Shown: positions 17,462 to 26,397 of the stretch, in pieces
Layout of the letters: each line of letters starts with the position of its first letter
Numbering within the stretch: the first letter of the stretch is position 1
Assembly (NCBI GenBank): GCA_037444305.1
Contig: JBBIMP010000040.1
Location: 1-44,557, forward strand
Source of the DNA: JBBIMP01 sp037444305
Lineage (GTDB): Bacteria > Acidobacteriota > UBA6911
DNA length: 44,557 bases
Direction: 5' to 3'
Program-made: the position numbers and the translations under genes
Notes under the pieces: model-generated
Told to the model about the DNA's origin: nothing
The model's database searches: none
What the model saw: only the letters and a program-made list of their open reading frames with translations

Positions 17462-17734
17462 ATGGTTCAAACCAAGCCGTTTTATCTCATCCTATTGATG
17501 CTGGGCTGCATGGCTCACACGCTGTCGGCCCAGGAGAAGCAACCACAACCCTGGCAGTACAGAATGGAACTGGAGCTGGGTCCGGCTGCAGGTTGGGGTG
17601 GGAGTGCATTTTTAGGGTGGGGGTGGAAGGCGGGACGTTCCAGCAACCAAAACCTCCCCTTGCTCCCGCGTGCGCATTTGCCGACAATGACCTTCGGCTC
17701 GATCTCAGGGCACCGGAGGGACAGATCTCCATGA
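17462..17734 (+). CDS. Short exported ORF coupled to the GT-C gene
   Basis: The 90-codon frame starts with ATG four bases after GGAAAGGA and encodes a clear signal peptide (FYLILLMLGCMAHTLSAQ, likely cut after SAQ), then QPWQYRMELELGPAAGWG, which resembles the first strands of a secreted or outer-membrane protein. The last 40 residues look random. Its stop overlaps the start of the GT-C gene in ATGA at 17731-17734, so the two should be translationally coupled. It may be a truncated exported protein now acting as a translated leader, or a real small exported protein; the sequence does not decide. No family is recognised. Confidence 0.5.
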   Translation: MVQTKPFYLILLMLGCMAHTLSAQEKQPQPWQYRMELELGPAAGWGGSAFLGWGWKAGRSSNQNLPLLPRAHLPTMTFGSISGHRRDRSP

Positions 17735-19953
17735 ACGATTTCCCATGCCGGGCAACGAAAGCGGAGAAATTCACGCTCCTGCTGCTGATCGCACTGCAGT
17801 TCTGGATCTTCGGCGGATCCTTCGACAAGTACTTCAACCTGGACAGCCTCTTCTACATCATCGAACACCCGTCGTCTCCCGCCGATTACGCCCGGCTCTT
17901 CACCCGGCCGGACGCCGCGGCACAATACCGCCCTCTGACCCTGGCCGTCATGGGCCTCGTCGTGCCCCTTCTTGGCACGGACCCCTGGCCCTACCATTGG
18001 ATCCCCCTACTCTTCCACGCCTTGAACACATTCCTGTTCTACCTCCTGGCACGGCGCCTTCTCTCCGATTCCCTGAGCGTGCTGGCCGCCGTGGCATTCT
18101 GGGGGTTCCACTCAGTCGCCGGCTGGATCACCTACGACATCACCTACCTCTCGGACTTCATGATGGCGGCTTTTTCCCTGGCGGCCCTGATCCTCGCCCT
18201 CGACGGCTGGGAAGGCAGATCGAAACTCCGCATCGCCGCCTCGTTGGTCTTCTGCACGGCCGCCCTTCTGACGAAGGAAGCGGCCGTCATGCTGCCGGCG
18301 GCAGTTCTCTTTTGCCTGATGCTTACCCGCCTGCGATCTGCCGGCGAGGGTTTGTCCCTCCCGGCCGTCTGGACCGCCCTGAAAAAAGCCGCGCTTCCCG
18401 CTGCCGCCTACTTCGTGCTTGCAGCGCTGCTGGCGGCCCTCCTGGCGTCGTGGCTCAGCGCAGGCGCGCTTTACAGCCAGGGGACGGCGGCCGCCTACGA
18501 CATCAACCCGCTCTCCAACCTTGCCGACAAGCTCCGGTATTTTTATTGGGCCCTCAACCTGCCCGACGAACTGCACATCGGCCGCGGGCCGCGCAACCGC
18601 CTGCTGGCCTTCGGCCTGATGGGCGCGCTCCTTGGACTCTGGCTGCTGGATGTCCTGAAACGCCGACGCCGCCTGACGCCCGTCGAGTGGGCCGGGCTGG
18701 CCTGGCTGGCCGCAATGAGCGTCCCCGCGCTCATGCTCTCGCAGCGCACCGCCAAGTGGTACCTGTATGTCCCCGCAATGGGGCTCGCCCTGACGATCGG
18801 TTCGCTCGCCGGCAGGCTCCGCGACCGCCTGCCGCGGCTGCATGGCTGGGAACGCCCCATGATCCTGTCCCTGTTCCTGGTCCCGATGCTGTTCTCCGCT
18901 TCCGTCCAGACGCGCAGCCGCCTGGCCCATTCCGACGACGCCTACCAGTCGGAAGTCCTGCAATCCTGTTTGAAGGATTTCAAAACCGCCTACCCGGAAC
19001 TGCCCGCCGAGGCGACCTTCTTCTTCCTCCCCTCGCACGACGTGAACGTGCTCCGCCTGCTCTCCTCCGGCCAGATCAGCGACGGGCAGCTGTTCGAACT
19101 TTACTACCCGGGCACGGACGTCAAGATGCTCTTTGCCCACCGCGGCGACACGCTGCCCGAAGACTACGCGGATCGCCCCGACGTCCGGATCGTCACCTAC
19201 CTCGACCGCAGGCTCTACGACGTCACGCCCTATTACAGGGCGCACGACAGGCTCACCCTCCACCTCCTGCCGACGAGGGAACGGGTCACGCCGCCGCTGA
19301 TGGAAAAAGAACCGATCGGCGGCTGGGATCTCCACGCCCGCCACATCGAACTCCTCATCGCCGACCGTGGGGACCGCCTGCCCGAGGACATGCTGCAGCG
19401 CGGTGAACTCTGGGTGCTGCAGTACATCATGGGCCACTTCTACGACGTGACCGGCTTTCTGCGGGAAAAAGCCTCCGCGGACACCCTGTTCCATAGCGCC
19501 GAGGACCTCGACAGCGTGGACGCGGCCGTCAGCCGCGGCGAGTTCTACCCCGATTACGAGAATTTCGGAACGCCGAACGGCAGGCCCATCTTCTTTCTCA
19601 CGCCCGAAACAGACATCGTGACGCAGATCGGCGGCTCCACGGCCGCCGTCCCGCTGGGACAGCTGCCCGAAAGGGCCGAGCTCCGCTTCGACATCGCCTT
19701 CATGCACGACATGGGGGACGGCGCCTGGGCCGAGGTGGCGCTGCGGTGCGGCCCGCAGGAAGAATCGCTCTACCGCCGGTACATGGAACCGAATCCCAAG
19801 GGCAAGGGCATGACCTGGCAGCGGGTGAATCTGGGGCTGGATTCATGCGCCGGGCGGGAAGCCGTGCTTCTCCTCAAGTGCCTCAATTCGCCGGGGAACA
19901 CGACAATCGCCGACTGGCTGAACTGGCGCGGCCTGTCCATCCGTACCCCGTGA
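17731..19953 (+). CDS. GT-C-type membrane protein with duplicated C-terminal segment
   Basis: The 740-residue protein is a paralogue of the 15266-17062 product. The shared order is a first helix (FTLLLLIALQFWIFGG), an NLDSLFYIIEHPSS loop, YRPLTLAVMG, LFHALNTFLFYLLARR, FHSVAGWITYDITYLSD, TKEAAVMLPAAVLF and ILSLFLVPMLF, as in GT-C/TMTC-like membrane modules. The soluble C-terminal half holds an internal duplication: residues 463-504 (MLFAHRGDTLPED ... LYDVTPYYR) resemble 538-580 (LLIADRGDRLPED ... FYDVTGFLR). A jelly-roll-like end follows. ATG 17731 overlaps the upstream stop and has CGGAGG before it; a longer frame opens at 17593 but lacks support. It probably acts on polyprenyl-linked sugars at the outer face of the membrane. 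Confidence 0.72.
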   Translation: MNDFPCRATKAEKFTLLLLIALQFWIFGGSFDKYFNLDSLFYIIEHPSSPADYARLFTRPDAAAQYRPLTLAVMGLVVPLLGTDPWPYHWIPLLFHALNTFLFYLLARRLLSDSLSVLAAVAFWGFHSVAGWITYDITYLSDFMMAAFSLAALILALDGWEGRSKLRIAASLVFCTAALLTKEAAVMLPAAVLFCLMLTRLRSAGEGLSLPAVWTALKKAALPAAAYFVLAALLAALLASWLSAGALYSQGTAAAYDINPLSNLADKLRYFYWALNLPDELHIGRGPRNRLLAFGLMGALLGLWLLDVLKRRRRLTPVEWAGLAWLAAMSVPALMLSQRTAKWYLYVPAMGLALTIGSLAGRLRDRLPRLHGWERPMILSLFLVPMLFSASVQTRSRLAHSDDAYQSEVLQSCLKDFKTAYPELPAEATFFFLPSHDVNVLRLLSSGQISDGQLFELYYPGTDVKMLFAHRGDTLPEDYADRPDVRIVTYLDRRLYDVTPYYRAHDRLTLHLLPTRERVTPPLMEKEPIGGWDLHARHIELLIADRGDRLPEDMLQRGELWVLQYIMGHFYDVTGFLREKASADTLFHSAEDLDSVDAAVSRGEFYPDYENFGTPNGRPIFFLTPETDIVTQIGGSTAAVPLGQLPERAELRFDIAFMHDMGDGAWAEVALRCGPQEESLYRRYMEPNPKGKGMTWQRVNLGLDSCAGREAVLLLKCLNSPGNTTIADWLNWRGLSIRTP

Positions 19954-20002
19954 GTTGGCTCAATGCCGCCCTGTGCCTGCCTGCCCGGGTGGTGAAGGAT
20001 CA

Positions 20003-20030
20003 TTAACCGCCAAGGCACGAAGCCACAAAG
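20003..20030. repeat. CACGAAG/CACAAAG-type intergenic repeat
   Basis: TTAACCGCCAAGGCACGAAG followed by CCACAAAG sits between two convergent genes. It belongs to the same family as the long palindrome at 33783-33873. No stem-loop terminator is seen in this 79-base gap. Confidence 0.65.
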
Positions 20031-20032
20031 TC

Positions 20033-21934
20033 TCACACAGGCGTGTCGGGCTCCAGCCTTGCCCGCAGCAGCCCCCGCAGTGCATTGCAGACGTAGATCT
20101 CGTCGGCCGACAGAAGATCCTCCCAGTGCAGAACCTGCTCTTTCAAGCCGGGCTCGCCCGAGCGCAGCAGGTGCGCCCTGAATGTACCAGGCAGCAGTCC
20201 GCACTCCACGGGCGGGGTCAGGTGCTCGTTTCCCCTGCGCACAACGATATTGGACCGGGCGCCTTCGGTGACCTCGCCCCGCTCGTTCAGGAATACGGCG
20301 TCGAAGCAGCCCTTTTCCTGCGCCAGGCGCAACTGCTCATCGTAAAGCTCCCGGCGGCTGGTCTTGTGCCGGAGCCAGGATTCGGCGGAATCCACGCGCA
20401 CGTGCGCAGCCATGAGCCGCACCGGCCCGGGCAGGTATTCCAGGGGGGCAGAAGTCGCCGTCACCCTCCCGTCCCGGCCCAGCGTCAGCCTCACGCGGTA
20501 CGACGCCGCCCCGTCATCCTGCGCCCGCAGCTCCGCCGCGCAGCGTCCCAGTTCCGCCATCGCGGCACGGCGGGAGTACGTGAAGTTGAAGTGCCGCGCC
20601 GAGGCGCGAAGGCGATCGAAGTGTTCCGCAAGCAAAAACCACCCGCCTTGCCGATCCCAGCGAATCGTCTCGAACAACTCGAAATCCCCGCCCATCCCGC
20701 CGAGAAACCGGCCCTTCAGCAGGCATTCGTCGTATTCGGCTGCCGCCTCCGAGTCGTACACCAGCCCGCTGCCGACGCCCATCTCCCCGAGCCCCAGCTC
20801 GCGGTCCAGCACCACCGTCCGGATGGCAACGCTGAAGACCGACTCGCCGCTCGGCCCGAAAAACCCTATGCCGCCCGTGTAGACGCCCCGCGGCTCTTTT
20901 TCGAGCTCCCGGATGATCTGCATCGTCCTGATCTTGGGCGCACCCGTGACCGAGCCGCACGGAAACAAGCTCCTGATGATCTCGGGGATGGCCCTTTTCC
21001 TGCTGAGGCGTGCCTGGATGGTGGACGTGGCCTGGAAAACCGTGCTGTATTTTTCGATCTCGAAAAACCGCTTCACCCGGACGCTTCCCGTTTCCGCGAT
21101 CCGCCCGACGTCGTTGCGCAGCAGATCGACGATCATGAGGTTCTCGGCCCGGTTCTTGATGCTCTCCTTCAGCTCCCTTCGCCGCCGGCTGTCTTCCACG
21201 CGCGTGCGTCCCCTCGCCGCGGTCCCCTTCATCGGCCGGAGCGTGATCCTGCTTCCGCTGATCCGGAAGAAGAGCTCCGGCGAACAGGACAGAACCTGGA
21301 AGCGGCCGGCATTGATGAAAGCGCCGTAGGGGACCGGCTGGGCGCTGCGCAGCTTCCGATAGAGGGCGGCCGGCGAGGCGGCATAAGGGAATTTCAGCTT
21401 GAAGGTGAAGTTGACCTGGTAGGTGTCGCCCTTGACGATGTGCTCGTGGATGGCTTTCCAGCAGTCGGCGTATTCCCGCTCGGTCAGGTTCGCCGATGCC
21501 CGGATCTCCGGGGGCGGTTCGGGCCGGCATTCCTCCCGTGCAATCTCTGCCAGTATCCGCGCCACCTGCTCGCCGCCCGATTCGATCTCCCGGGTGCGGA
21601 CGTTGAAGACCACCGGCTGATCGTAGAGCCCCATCCAGATCAGCGGGACTTCCGGGAGCCGCCGGCAGCGGAGGACATCCTCAAACGCGTACCCCGCCTC
21701 GTAGGCCACGAATCCGGCTGCGTACATGCCCGCGTCCACCGCTCTCCGGATGGACTCGACGGCCGGTATCACGGCGTCGTAGCTGTCGGCGCGTACGTAT
21801 CCCGCAGGCTTGTGGAACAGATAGACGCGGGAGTTCTCCTTGCCAGGGAGAGAGGACTCGAGCAGTAATCCGCCGTCCTGTTTCTCCAGCCAGCTGAGGA
21901 ATTCCAGACTGCAGTCGAGAATGGGATGTTTCAC
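20033..21934 (-). CDS. pabBC: Fused aminodeoxychorismate synthase component I / aminodeoxychorismate lyase
   Basis: The first ~380 residues are a chorismate-binding PabB domain and the last ~240 a PLP-dependent class IV aminotransferase-fold lyase (PabC). Together they turn chorismate into 4-amino-4-deoxychorismate, with ammonia from a PabA partner, and then into p-aminobenzoate for folate. Lys236 in RPMKGTAARG is the nucleophile that marks PabB; anthranilate synthase has Ala there. The signature GSVTGAPKIRTMQIIRELE follows. The lyase part has HKTSRRELYD with the likely PLP lysine and NIVVRRG ... GLLPGTFR. The start is GTG at 21934. No pabA is nearby. The gene is downstream of a lipoprotein gene with a 143-base gap, so co-transcription is uncertain. 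Confidence 0.93.
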   Translation of the reverse strand: MKHPILDCSLEFLSWLEKQDGGLLLESSLPGKENSRVYLFHKPAGYVRADSYDAVIPAVESIRRAVDAGMYAAGFVAYEAGYAFEDVLRCRRLPEVPLIWMGLYDQPVVFNVRTREIESGGEQVARILAEIAREECRPEPPPEIRASANLTEREYADCWKAIHEHIVKGDTYQVNFTFKLKFPYAASPAALYRKLRSAQPVPYGAFINAGRFQVLSCSPELFFRISGSRITLRPMKGTAARGRTRVEDSRRRRELKESIKNRAENLMIVDLLRNDVGRIAETGSVRVKRFFEIEKYSTVFQATSTIQARLSRKRAIPEIIRSLFPCGSVTGAPKIRTMQIIRELEKEPRGVYTGGIGFFGPSGESVFSVAIRTVVLDRELGLGEMGVGSGLVYDSEAAAEYDECLLKGRFLGGMGGDFELFETIRWDRQGGWFLLAEHFDRLRASARHFNFTYSRRAAMAELGRCAAELRAQDDGAASYRVRLTLGRDGRVTATSAPLEYLPGPVRLMAAHVRVDSAESWLRHKTSRRELYDEQLRLAQEKGCFDAVFLNERGEVTEGARSNIVVRRGNEHLTPPVECGLLPGTFRAHLLRSGEPGLKEQVLHWEDLLSADEIYVCNALRGLLRARLEPDTPV

Positions 21935-22077
21935 GTCGGGCGAAGGCTGGTCGTGCCTTCCAGGTAGCAGTCTCCGCGTCCTCGCCGCCTCGGGCCGGGG
22001 CCGTTCCGGCTGCCCCGGCCTGAGGTGTGAAGGCGCAGAGACCTTACGGGATCAGGTTGGGATTTCAGTCCTTCGCG

Positions 22078-22950
22078 TCAGGGGAGACGGATCTGGACGT
22101 CCTCGCGTACCACGAAGCTGAACAGCTCCTCCGCCGCAAACTGGACTTCCTTCCCCTTGGTCGCCAGGACGGTCGCAGTTCCGGCGCCGCCGCCGATGGC
22201 AGCCCCGATCGCGGCTCCTTTCTTGCCGCCGGCGATGGCCCCGATAAGCGCGCCGATGCCCGCGCCGGCGCCGATCTTGGTCGCGTCTTCCTTCCCGGTG
22301 CCTTCCGCCTCGAAGGCGAGCGTGTTGGTCTTCAGGGCGTAGGACTCACCCCGCACGCGCAGTTCGGTCAGCGTCATCGACATGGTGGCGCGTCCCTCCA
22401 CCCGGCCGGAACCGGCCGCGGTTGCGATCTTGCCCATGACGACCGATCCGCGGGGGGCCACGACCTTGCCGTCAATCACGAGGTCCTGGTCGAGCGTCGA
22501 CTCGAATGCATCCCCGGCCTTGTTGGTGGCCGAGCTGACCGCCTGGTTCAAGCGCACCTCGAGACGCGTGCCCTGATCGATAAACGCATACCTGGGGGCG
22601 CGCGGTGCCGCCGGGGCCGGCTCTGCAACCGCTCGCTGCTCCGGAACGGCGGCCGGCGGCGGGGCCGGGGCAGGCGCCGGAGCGGGTTCATACCTGGGTG
22701 CCGGCGCGGGGGCAGGCGCCGACTGGCGCGCCGTCGTCTGCCTGGCCGGGGCGGAAGCGACCCTTGCGGGCTCCGCCGGAGGAGCGGCCTGCGTTTCGGG
22801 CGCCGGTTCCACGGGTGCCGCCTGCTGCGCGGCCTGTTCCTCGGCCGGCGGCGGCTCCTGCAGCGCCTGCGGCTCTTCGCTCTTCTGCGCGGAGCACCCT
22901 GCCAGGGACAGGAGCAGAACTCCGAAAATCAAATACCTGAACTTAACCAT
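22078..22950 (-). CDS. Glycine-zipper lipoprotein with Pro/Ala-rich linker
   Basis: The 290-residue protein has a lipoprotein signal peptide (YLIFGVLLLSLAGC, lipobox LAGC), a long Pro/Ala/Glu-rich disordered linker to about residue 140, a beta-rich domain (GTRLEVRLNQAVSS ... VAPRGSVVMGKI), and a glycine zipper (IGAGAGIGALIGAIAGGKKG) near residues 225-260. Glycine zippers of this kind insert in or pack against the outer membrane; the beta domain resembles those in TrbI-like proteins. The linker would let it span part of the periplasm. ATG 22950 has AGGAGG six bases upstream, better than the longer start at 22989. The precise role is unknown; envelope stability is plausible. Confidence 0.8.
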   Translation of the reverse strand: MVKFRYLIFGVLLLSLAGCSAQKSEEPQALQEPPPAEEQAAQQAAPVEPAPETQAAPPAEPARVASAPARQTTARQSAPAPAPAPRYEPAPAPAPAPPPAAVPEQRAVAEPAPAAPRAPRYAFIDQGTRLEVRLNQAVSSATNKAGDAFESTLDQDLVIDGKVVAPRGSVVMGKIATAAGSGRVEGRATMSMTLTELRVRGESYALKTNTLAFEAEGTGKEDATKIGAGAGIGALIGAIAGGKKGAAIGAAIGGGAGTATVLATKGKEVQFAAEELFSFVVREDVQIRLP

Positions 22951-23069
22951 CTTGGACCTCCTTATGCTGATGCAATACCCGGAAGACACAAGTGAAGATG
23001 CGGCCGCGGGCTCCTTGTTTCAGACTCCTGCCGGTTCGCCTCATTGTGATGAGCGTTGACGGCACCGCC

Positions 23070-25559
23070 TCAACGCCTGTTCGAGCCGTCACCGACGCTA
23101 TCTTTGACGTTTGCGGCCGGCAATCCGTCCCTGGCCGCTCTCCCGCCTCCGGGAGGAATCGGCGTAGCCGGCTGCAGCAAAAGGATTCCTCCAGCCACGG
23201 ACTCAATCCTATCCCGGTTGAAGAACACTGGAAAGTACTTTCCCCCGGCCCAGAGGGGGAACAGGTCGCGGTAGTGCGGGCTGTCGGGATCTCCCGACTG
23301 GCCGGGAGTGCTCGTCCCGACGGAGTTGTCCCAGTTGGAGGTGTCGGCGATGATGCGAAACGATGCGCCGGACGTCTGGTTGTCCCCGCCCCCGGTGTTG
23401 TTGACCGTCGCACCATAGCCGCCTCTCGGCAGCGGGCCCATGTCCAGCCTCGCGCGGAGCTCCGGTCTCACCAACCCGCTCAGCGGATGCCGGAGCCGCA
23501 CATGCTTGTAGGCTTCCTGGCCGTAGCGCCATTTTCCCATGTCCGGACCCAGCTTCTTCTCTAGCTCCGACACGGCCTCGCCGAGGCTCTTCACGAGCAG
23601 CGCATCCCTGCCCGCGAGCGGGTCCGCTCCAAAGCGCCCGTCGGGCGCTGTGAGCCAGTCCATCATTCTTTTCAGGTTGATGCTGACCAAGTCCCTTGCC
23701 TCCGCGGGCACGAGAAGGTCGCGCACGTTCGCCTGCAGCCGGCGCTCCCAGGCCCTGTAAACGGCCGCCGGCACAGACCCGGCGTCCATGACGAAATCCC
23801 AGCCGAGCAGCAGGGAGCGCGCCTTTTCCTCCGCTTCCCCCATGGACAATCCGCGGAGGAACGGCACCAGGTTGCGCGCCGGGACGGACAGCTCATCGTG
23901 CTGCAGCGCCATCATGTCCACGACGGTGTTCATCCTCCCCGTGCGCAGCACCTCGTCGATCCTCACGGCGCGCATTTCATCGCCCCAGCTGAAATGCACC
24001 GCCCGCAGGTGGGGGTAATTGTCGGGGAGCATGTAGTTGTTCGCGCTCCGGATGTAGCCGCGGGCCGGATTCAGCTCGTGCGGCAGCTCCCGGATCGGCA
24101 GGTAGCCGTCCCACTCGTAGCGGCCGTCCCCCGGCACCGGCACGAGCCCGCTCCAGTTCGGGCGGATCGGGCTGACCGAGACGGCCTGGTAACCGATGTT
24201 CTTTTTCGTGTCCGCCCAGACCATGTTCTCCGCGGGAAGGCGGCTGAAGCTGCAGGCGTCCCTGAACTCCTCCCAGGTGGCGGCCTGGTTCATCCGCAGG
24301 CTGGCCAGGTAGGGCGCCGCGCCATAGTCCAGCCAGGCGGCGCGCAGGGCATACACCCTGTGATTCCGCCCGTCTTCGTGCAGGACCGGTCCGTGGCGGG
24401 TGAATTTGAGATCCACCGCGATCTCGCCCTCCCCCTTGACCCGGATCTTCTCGGTGGCGACCTTCATGTCCTCCCACCGGCCGCGGTAGCGGTACTGCTG
24501 CGGATTGGCGGGATTCGTCTCGTAGACGTAGAGGTCCTCGGTATCCTGACCGAATATCGTGAGCCCCCAGGCCCCGTGCTCGTTGTGCCCGATGGAAACC
24601 CCGGGGAGGACGGGTTCGCCGCCCCCGATCACGTTCCAGCCCGGGGCCGACAGGTGCACCCAGTAGCGCAGCGAGGGGACCTGCAGCGCCCGGTGGGGAT
24701 CGTTGGCCATGAGCGGAAAGCCGGTCAGGCTGAGGCTTCCGCCGACAACCCAGTTGTTGCTTCCGATGCTCTCCCCGTCGAGCAGCATGCCGTACTCCGA
24801 AGGGGGCGGATCCGGCTCTCGAGCCGCCGCTCCCGCCGCGCCCCGGTAGGCGGGCAGGATGTCGTCGGCGGTGAACCGGAGAGAATTCTTGAAAGCGTCG
24901 TACAGATCGAGGATGGAATCGGAGAGAAGCCTGCCGTCGACCGCGGGATCCAAAGCGAGCACCGGCTCGCCCGGGCGGAACCAGGAGAGCTCGCGGAGTT
25001 TTTCGGCGCCCAGGAGCGCAACCGCACGCCCGTTGCGAAGCTCCTGCGAGAGGTTGCCCGTCAGGCCCTGGTGGCGGGAGATGACCACCTCGGGCGTCCA
25101 CCTGCCCGGCTTGATGCCGAGCATCCGGAACTCGACGGGGAGCAGGCCCGGATTGCGCTCGGTTTCCTCGATGCGCGCGTTGATCCCCCGGACGAAGGCG
25201 CCGATGATCTCCTCCCCGCGGGGGTGGTAGTGGCCGAGCTCCCGGGAAAGGTCGCCGCGGAATCTGTGCAGCCGCGCGCCTATGTCGCGCTTCAGTTCCC
25301 GCCGTCCCAGGATTTCGGCCACCGTACCGGTGGCCTGGCGGCGCCAGACCTCGAACTGGAAGAGCCGGTCGGAGGCCGCCGTGTAACCCTGGGCGAAAAA
25401 CAGGTCCGGTTCGTTCTGTGCGTAGATGTGGGCGATCCCCCAGCGGTCGCGGATGATCTCCACGGGGCCGGCCAGGCCCGGAACCGCTGTTTCGCGGCGC
25501 GGCGCAGCCGGGGCCAGGATGGCGAGCAATGACAGGATAAGCGGCACGAAGTGGGTCAT
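23070..25559 (-). CDS. Penicillin acylase-family N-terminal-nucleophile hydrolase
   Basis: This 829-residue protein has a signal peptide (FVPLILSLLAILAPAAP), an alpha chain beginning GPVEIIRDRWGIAHIYAQNE, a linker, and the self-cleavage site at Gly266-Ser267 in ESIGSNNWVVGG; Ser267 becomes the N-terminal nucleophile of the beta chain. Later motifs NDPHRALQVPSLRYWVHL, SIGHNEHGAWGLT and NVWADTKK-like ENMVWADTKKNIGYQ fit the family. These periplasmic amidases cleave acyl groups from beta-lactams, acyl-homoserine lactones or other amides. ATG 25559 has AAGGA upstream. The length is normal and no lesion is visible. The natural substrate is unknown, and resistance to beta-lactams should not be assumed. 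Confidence 0.92.
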   Translation of the reverse strand: MTHFVPLILSLLAILAPAAPRRETAVPGLAGPVEIIRDRWGIAHIYAQNEPDLFFAQGYTAASDRLFQFEVWRRQATGTVAEILGRRELKRDIGARLHRFRGDLSRELGHYHPRGEEIIGAFVRGINARIEETERNPGLLPVEFRMLGIKPGRWTPEVVISRHQGLTGNLSQELRNGRAVALLGAEKLRELSWFRPGEPVLALDPAVDGRLLSDSILDLYDAFKNSLRFTADDILPAYRGAAGAAAREPDPPPSEYGMLLDGESIGSNNWVVGGSLSLTGFPLMANDPHRALQVPSLRYWVHLSAPGWNVIGGGEPVLPGVSIGHNEHGAWGLTIFGQDTEDLYVYETNPANPQQYRYRGRWEDMKVATEKIRVKGEGEIAVDLKFTRHGPVLHEDGRNHRVYALRAAWLDYGAAPYLASLRMNQAATWEEFRDACSFSRLPAENMVWADTKKNIGYQAVSVSPIRPNWSGLVPVPGDGRYEWDGYLPIRELPHELNPARGYIRSANNYMLPDNYPHLRAVHFSWGDEMRAVRIDEVLRTGRMNTVVDMMALQHDELSVPARNLVPFLRGLSMGEAEEKARSLLLGWDFVMDAGSVPAAVYRAWERRLQANVRDLLVPAEARDLVSINLKRMMDWLTAPDGRFGADPLAGRDALLVKSLGEAVSELEKKLGPDMGKWRYGQEAYKHVRLRHPLSGLVRPELRARLDMGPLPRGGYGATVNNTGGGDNQTSGASFRIIADTSNWDNSVGTSTPGQSGDPDSPHYRDLFPLWAGGKYFPVFFNRDRIESVAGGILLLQPATPIPPGGGRAARDGLPAANVKDSVGDGSNRR

Positions 25560-25760
25560 CGGGTGTCCTTTTTTGCCCGGCAGCAGTGATGAACTATTTT
25601 ACACAACGGCGGGGAAATATTCACGGGCGGGAATTTGCGTCATGCGCCCGGTTTGTTGTGCCCCTGCCGGGGCGCCGCGGCTATTTGAGACTTCCTTCCA
25701 CGGTGATTTTGGGGGGCGGCAGTGATATAGTGCCGTCCACAAAACGACGGAGGCCCGGCG

Positions 25761-26342
25761 GTGAAAAAGAAAAAACGGAAGTATGCAGAGTGCGGCAACT
25801 GCGGCGAGCCGATCCACTACGGCCAGCCATACCTGAGCGTCACCTTGAACCATGAAATCGCCGAATGGGACCCGATAGAGAAGGACAGCATGGTCACGGT
25901 GAACGACAGTTACCCGCTGAAGGTCATCTGCATGCCCTGCCACGATGAGGAGTTCGATCCCGACTTCGACGAGGCGGCACTGGCTGCCATGCCGGAAAAC
26001 GCGGCCCAGATTCTCGCCACCATCCAGGAATCCTCAACCCGCGGGGAAATCGCCATCCTCCCGGCATTCAGGGAAGATATCGATCAGGAGACCGCGCTCC
26101 TGGGGATTTTGCGCCCTCACCCCAAGGACTCAAACCTCATCGGAGCGTTCCCCATTGCGGAACTGATGACCGATCCCGACATCTATACCCCGATCGCAGA
26201 GGAACCTCCGATGCCGACGGCTGAGTTTGCCAAAAAGCTCCAGGCCAAGACGGTCGTCCTGTGGGATGGCACGGAAGTCCGTATGCAGGCCGGCAAGGAA
26301 CAGCGCCGCCTGACCGTCGTCAAGGGCAGGAAGAAGGATTAG
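25761..26342 (+). CDS. Uncharacterised protein with four-cysteine zinc-ribbon-like N-terminus
   Basis: I do not recognise the family. The 193-residue protein starts with a Lys-rich stretch, then two CxxC pairs (Cys11/14 in ECGNCGEP and Cys57/60 in VICMPCHDE) that could hold one zinc. The rest is acidic and probably alpha/beta, with MPENAAQILATIQESS and a basic end (EQRRLTVVKGRKKD). The GTG at 25761 has GGAGG about seven bases upstream. It is divergent from the penicillin-acylase gene, with a 201-base gap that carries both promoters, and stands 55 bases before the M81 peptidase gene, so those two may be co-transcribed. DNA, RNA or protein binding is possible. Confidence 0.7.
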   Translation: MKKKKRKYAECGNCGEPIHYGQPYLSVTLNHEIAEWDPIEKDSMVTVNDSYPLKVICMPCHDEEFDPDFDEAALAAMPENAAQILATIQESSTRGEIAILPAFREDIDQETALLGILRPHPKDSNLIGAFPIAELMTDPDIYTPIAEEPPMPTAEFAKKLQAKTVVLWDGTEVRMQAGKEQRRLTVVKGRKKD

Positions 26343-26397
26343 CCGTCCGTATCCTCGCATGGGTGCCGGGAAACACCAATTCGCAGGAGGTAGTTCC

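Noticed and set aside
23070..25559. Penicillin-acylase gene as an antibiotic-resistance gene
   Set aside because: The family has many natural substrates and no resistance context is present.
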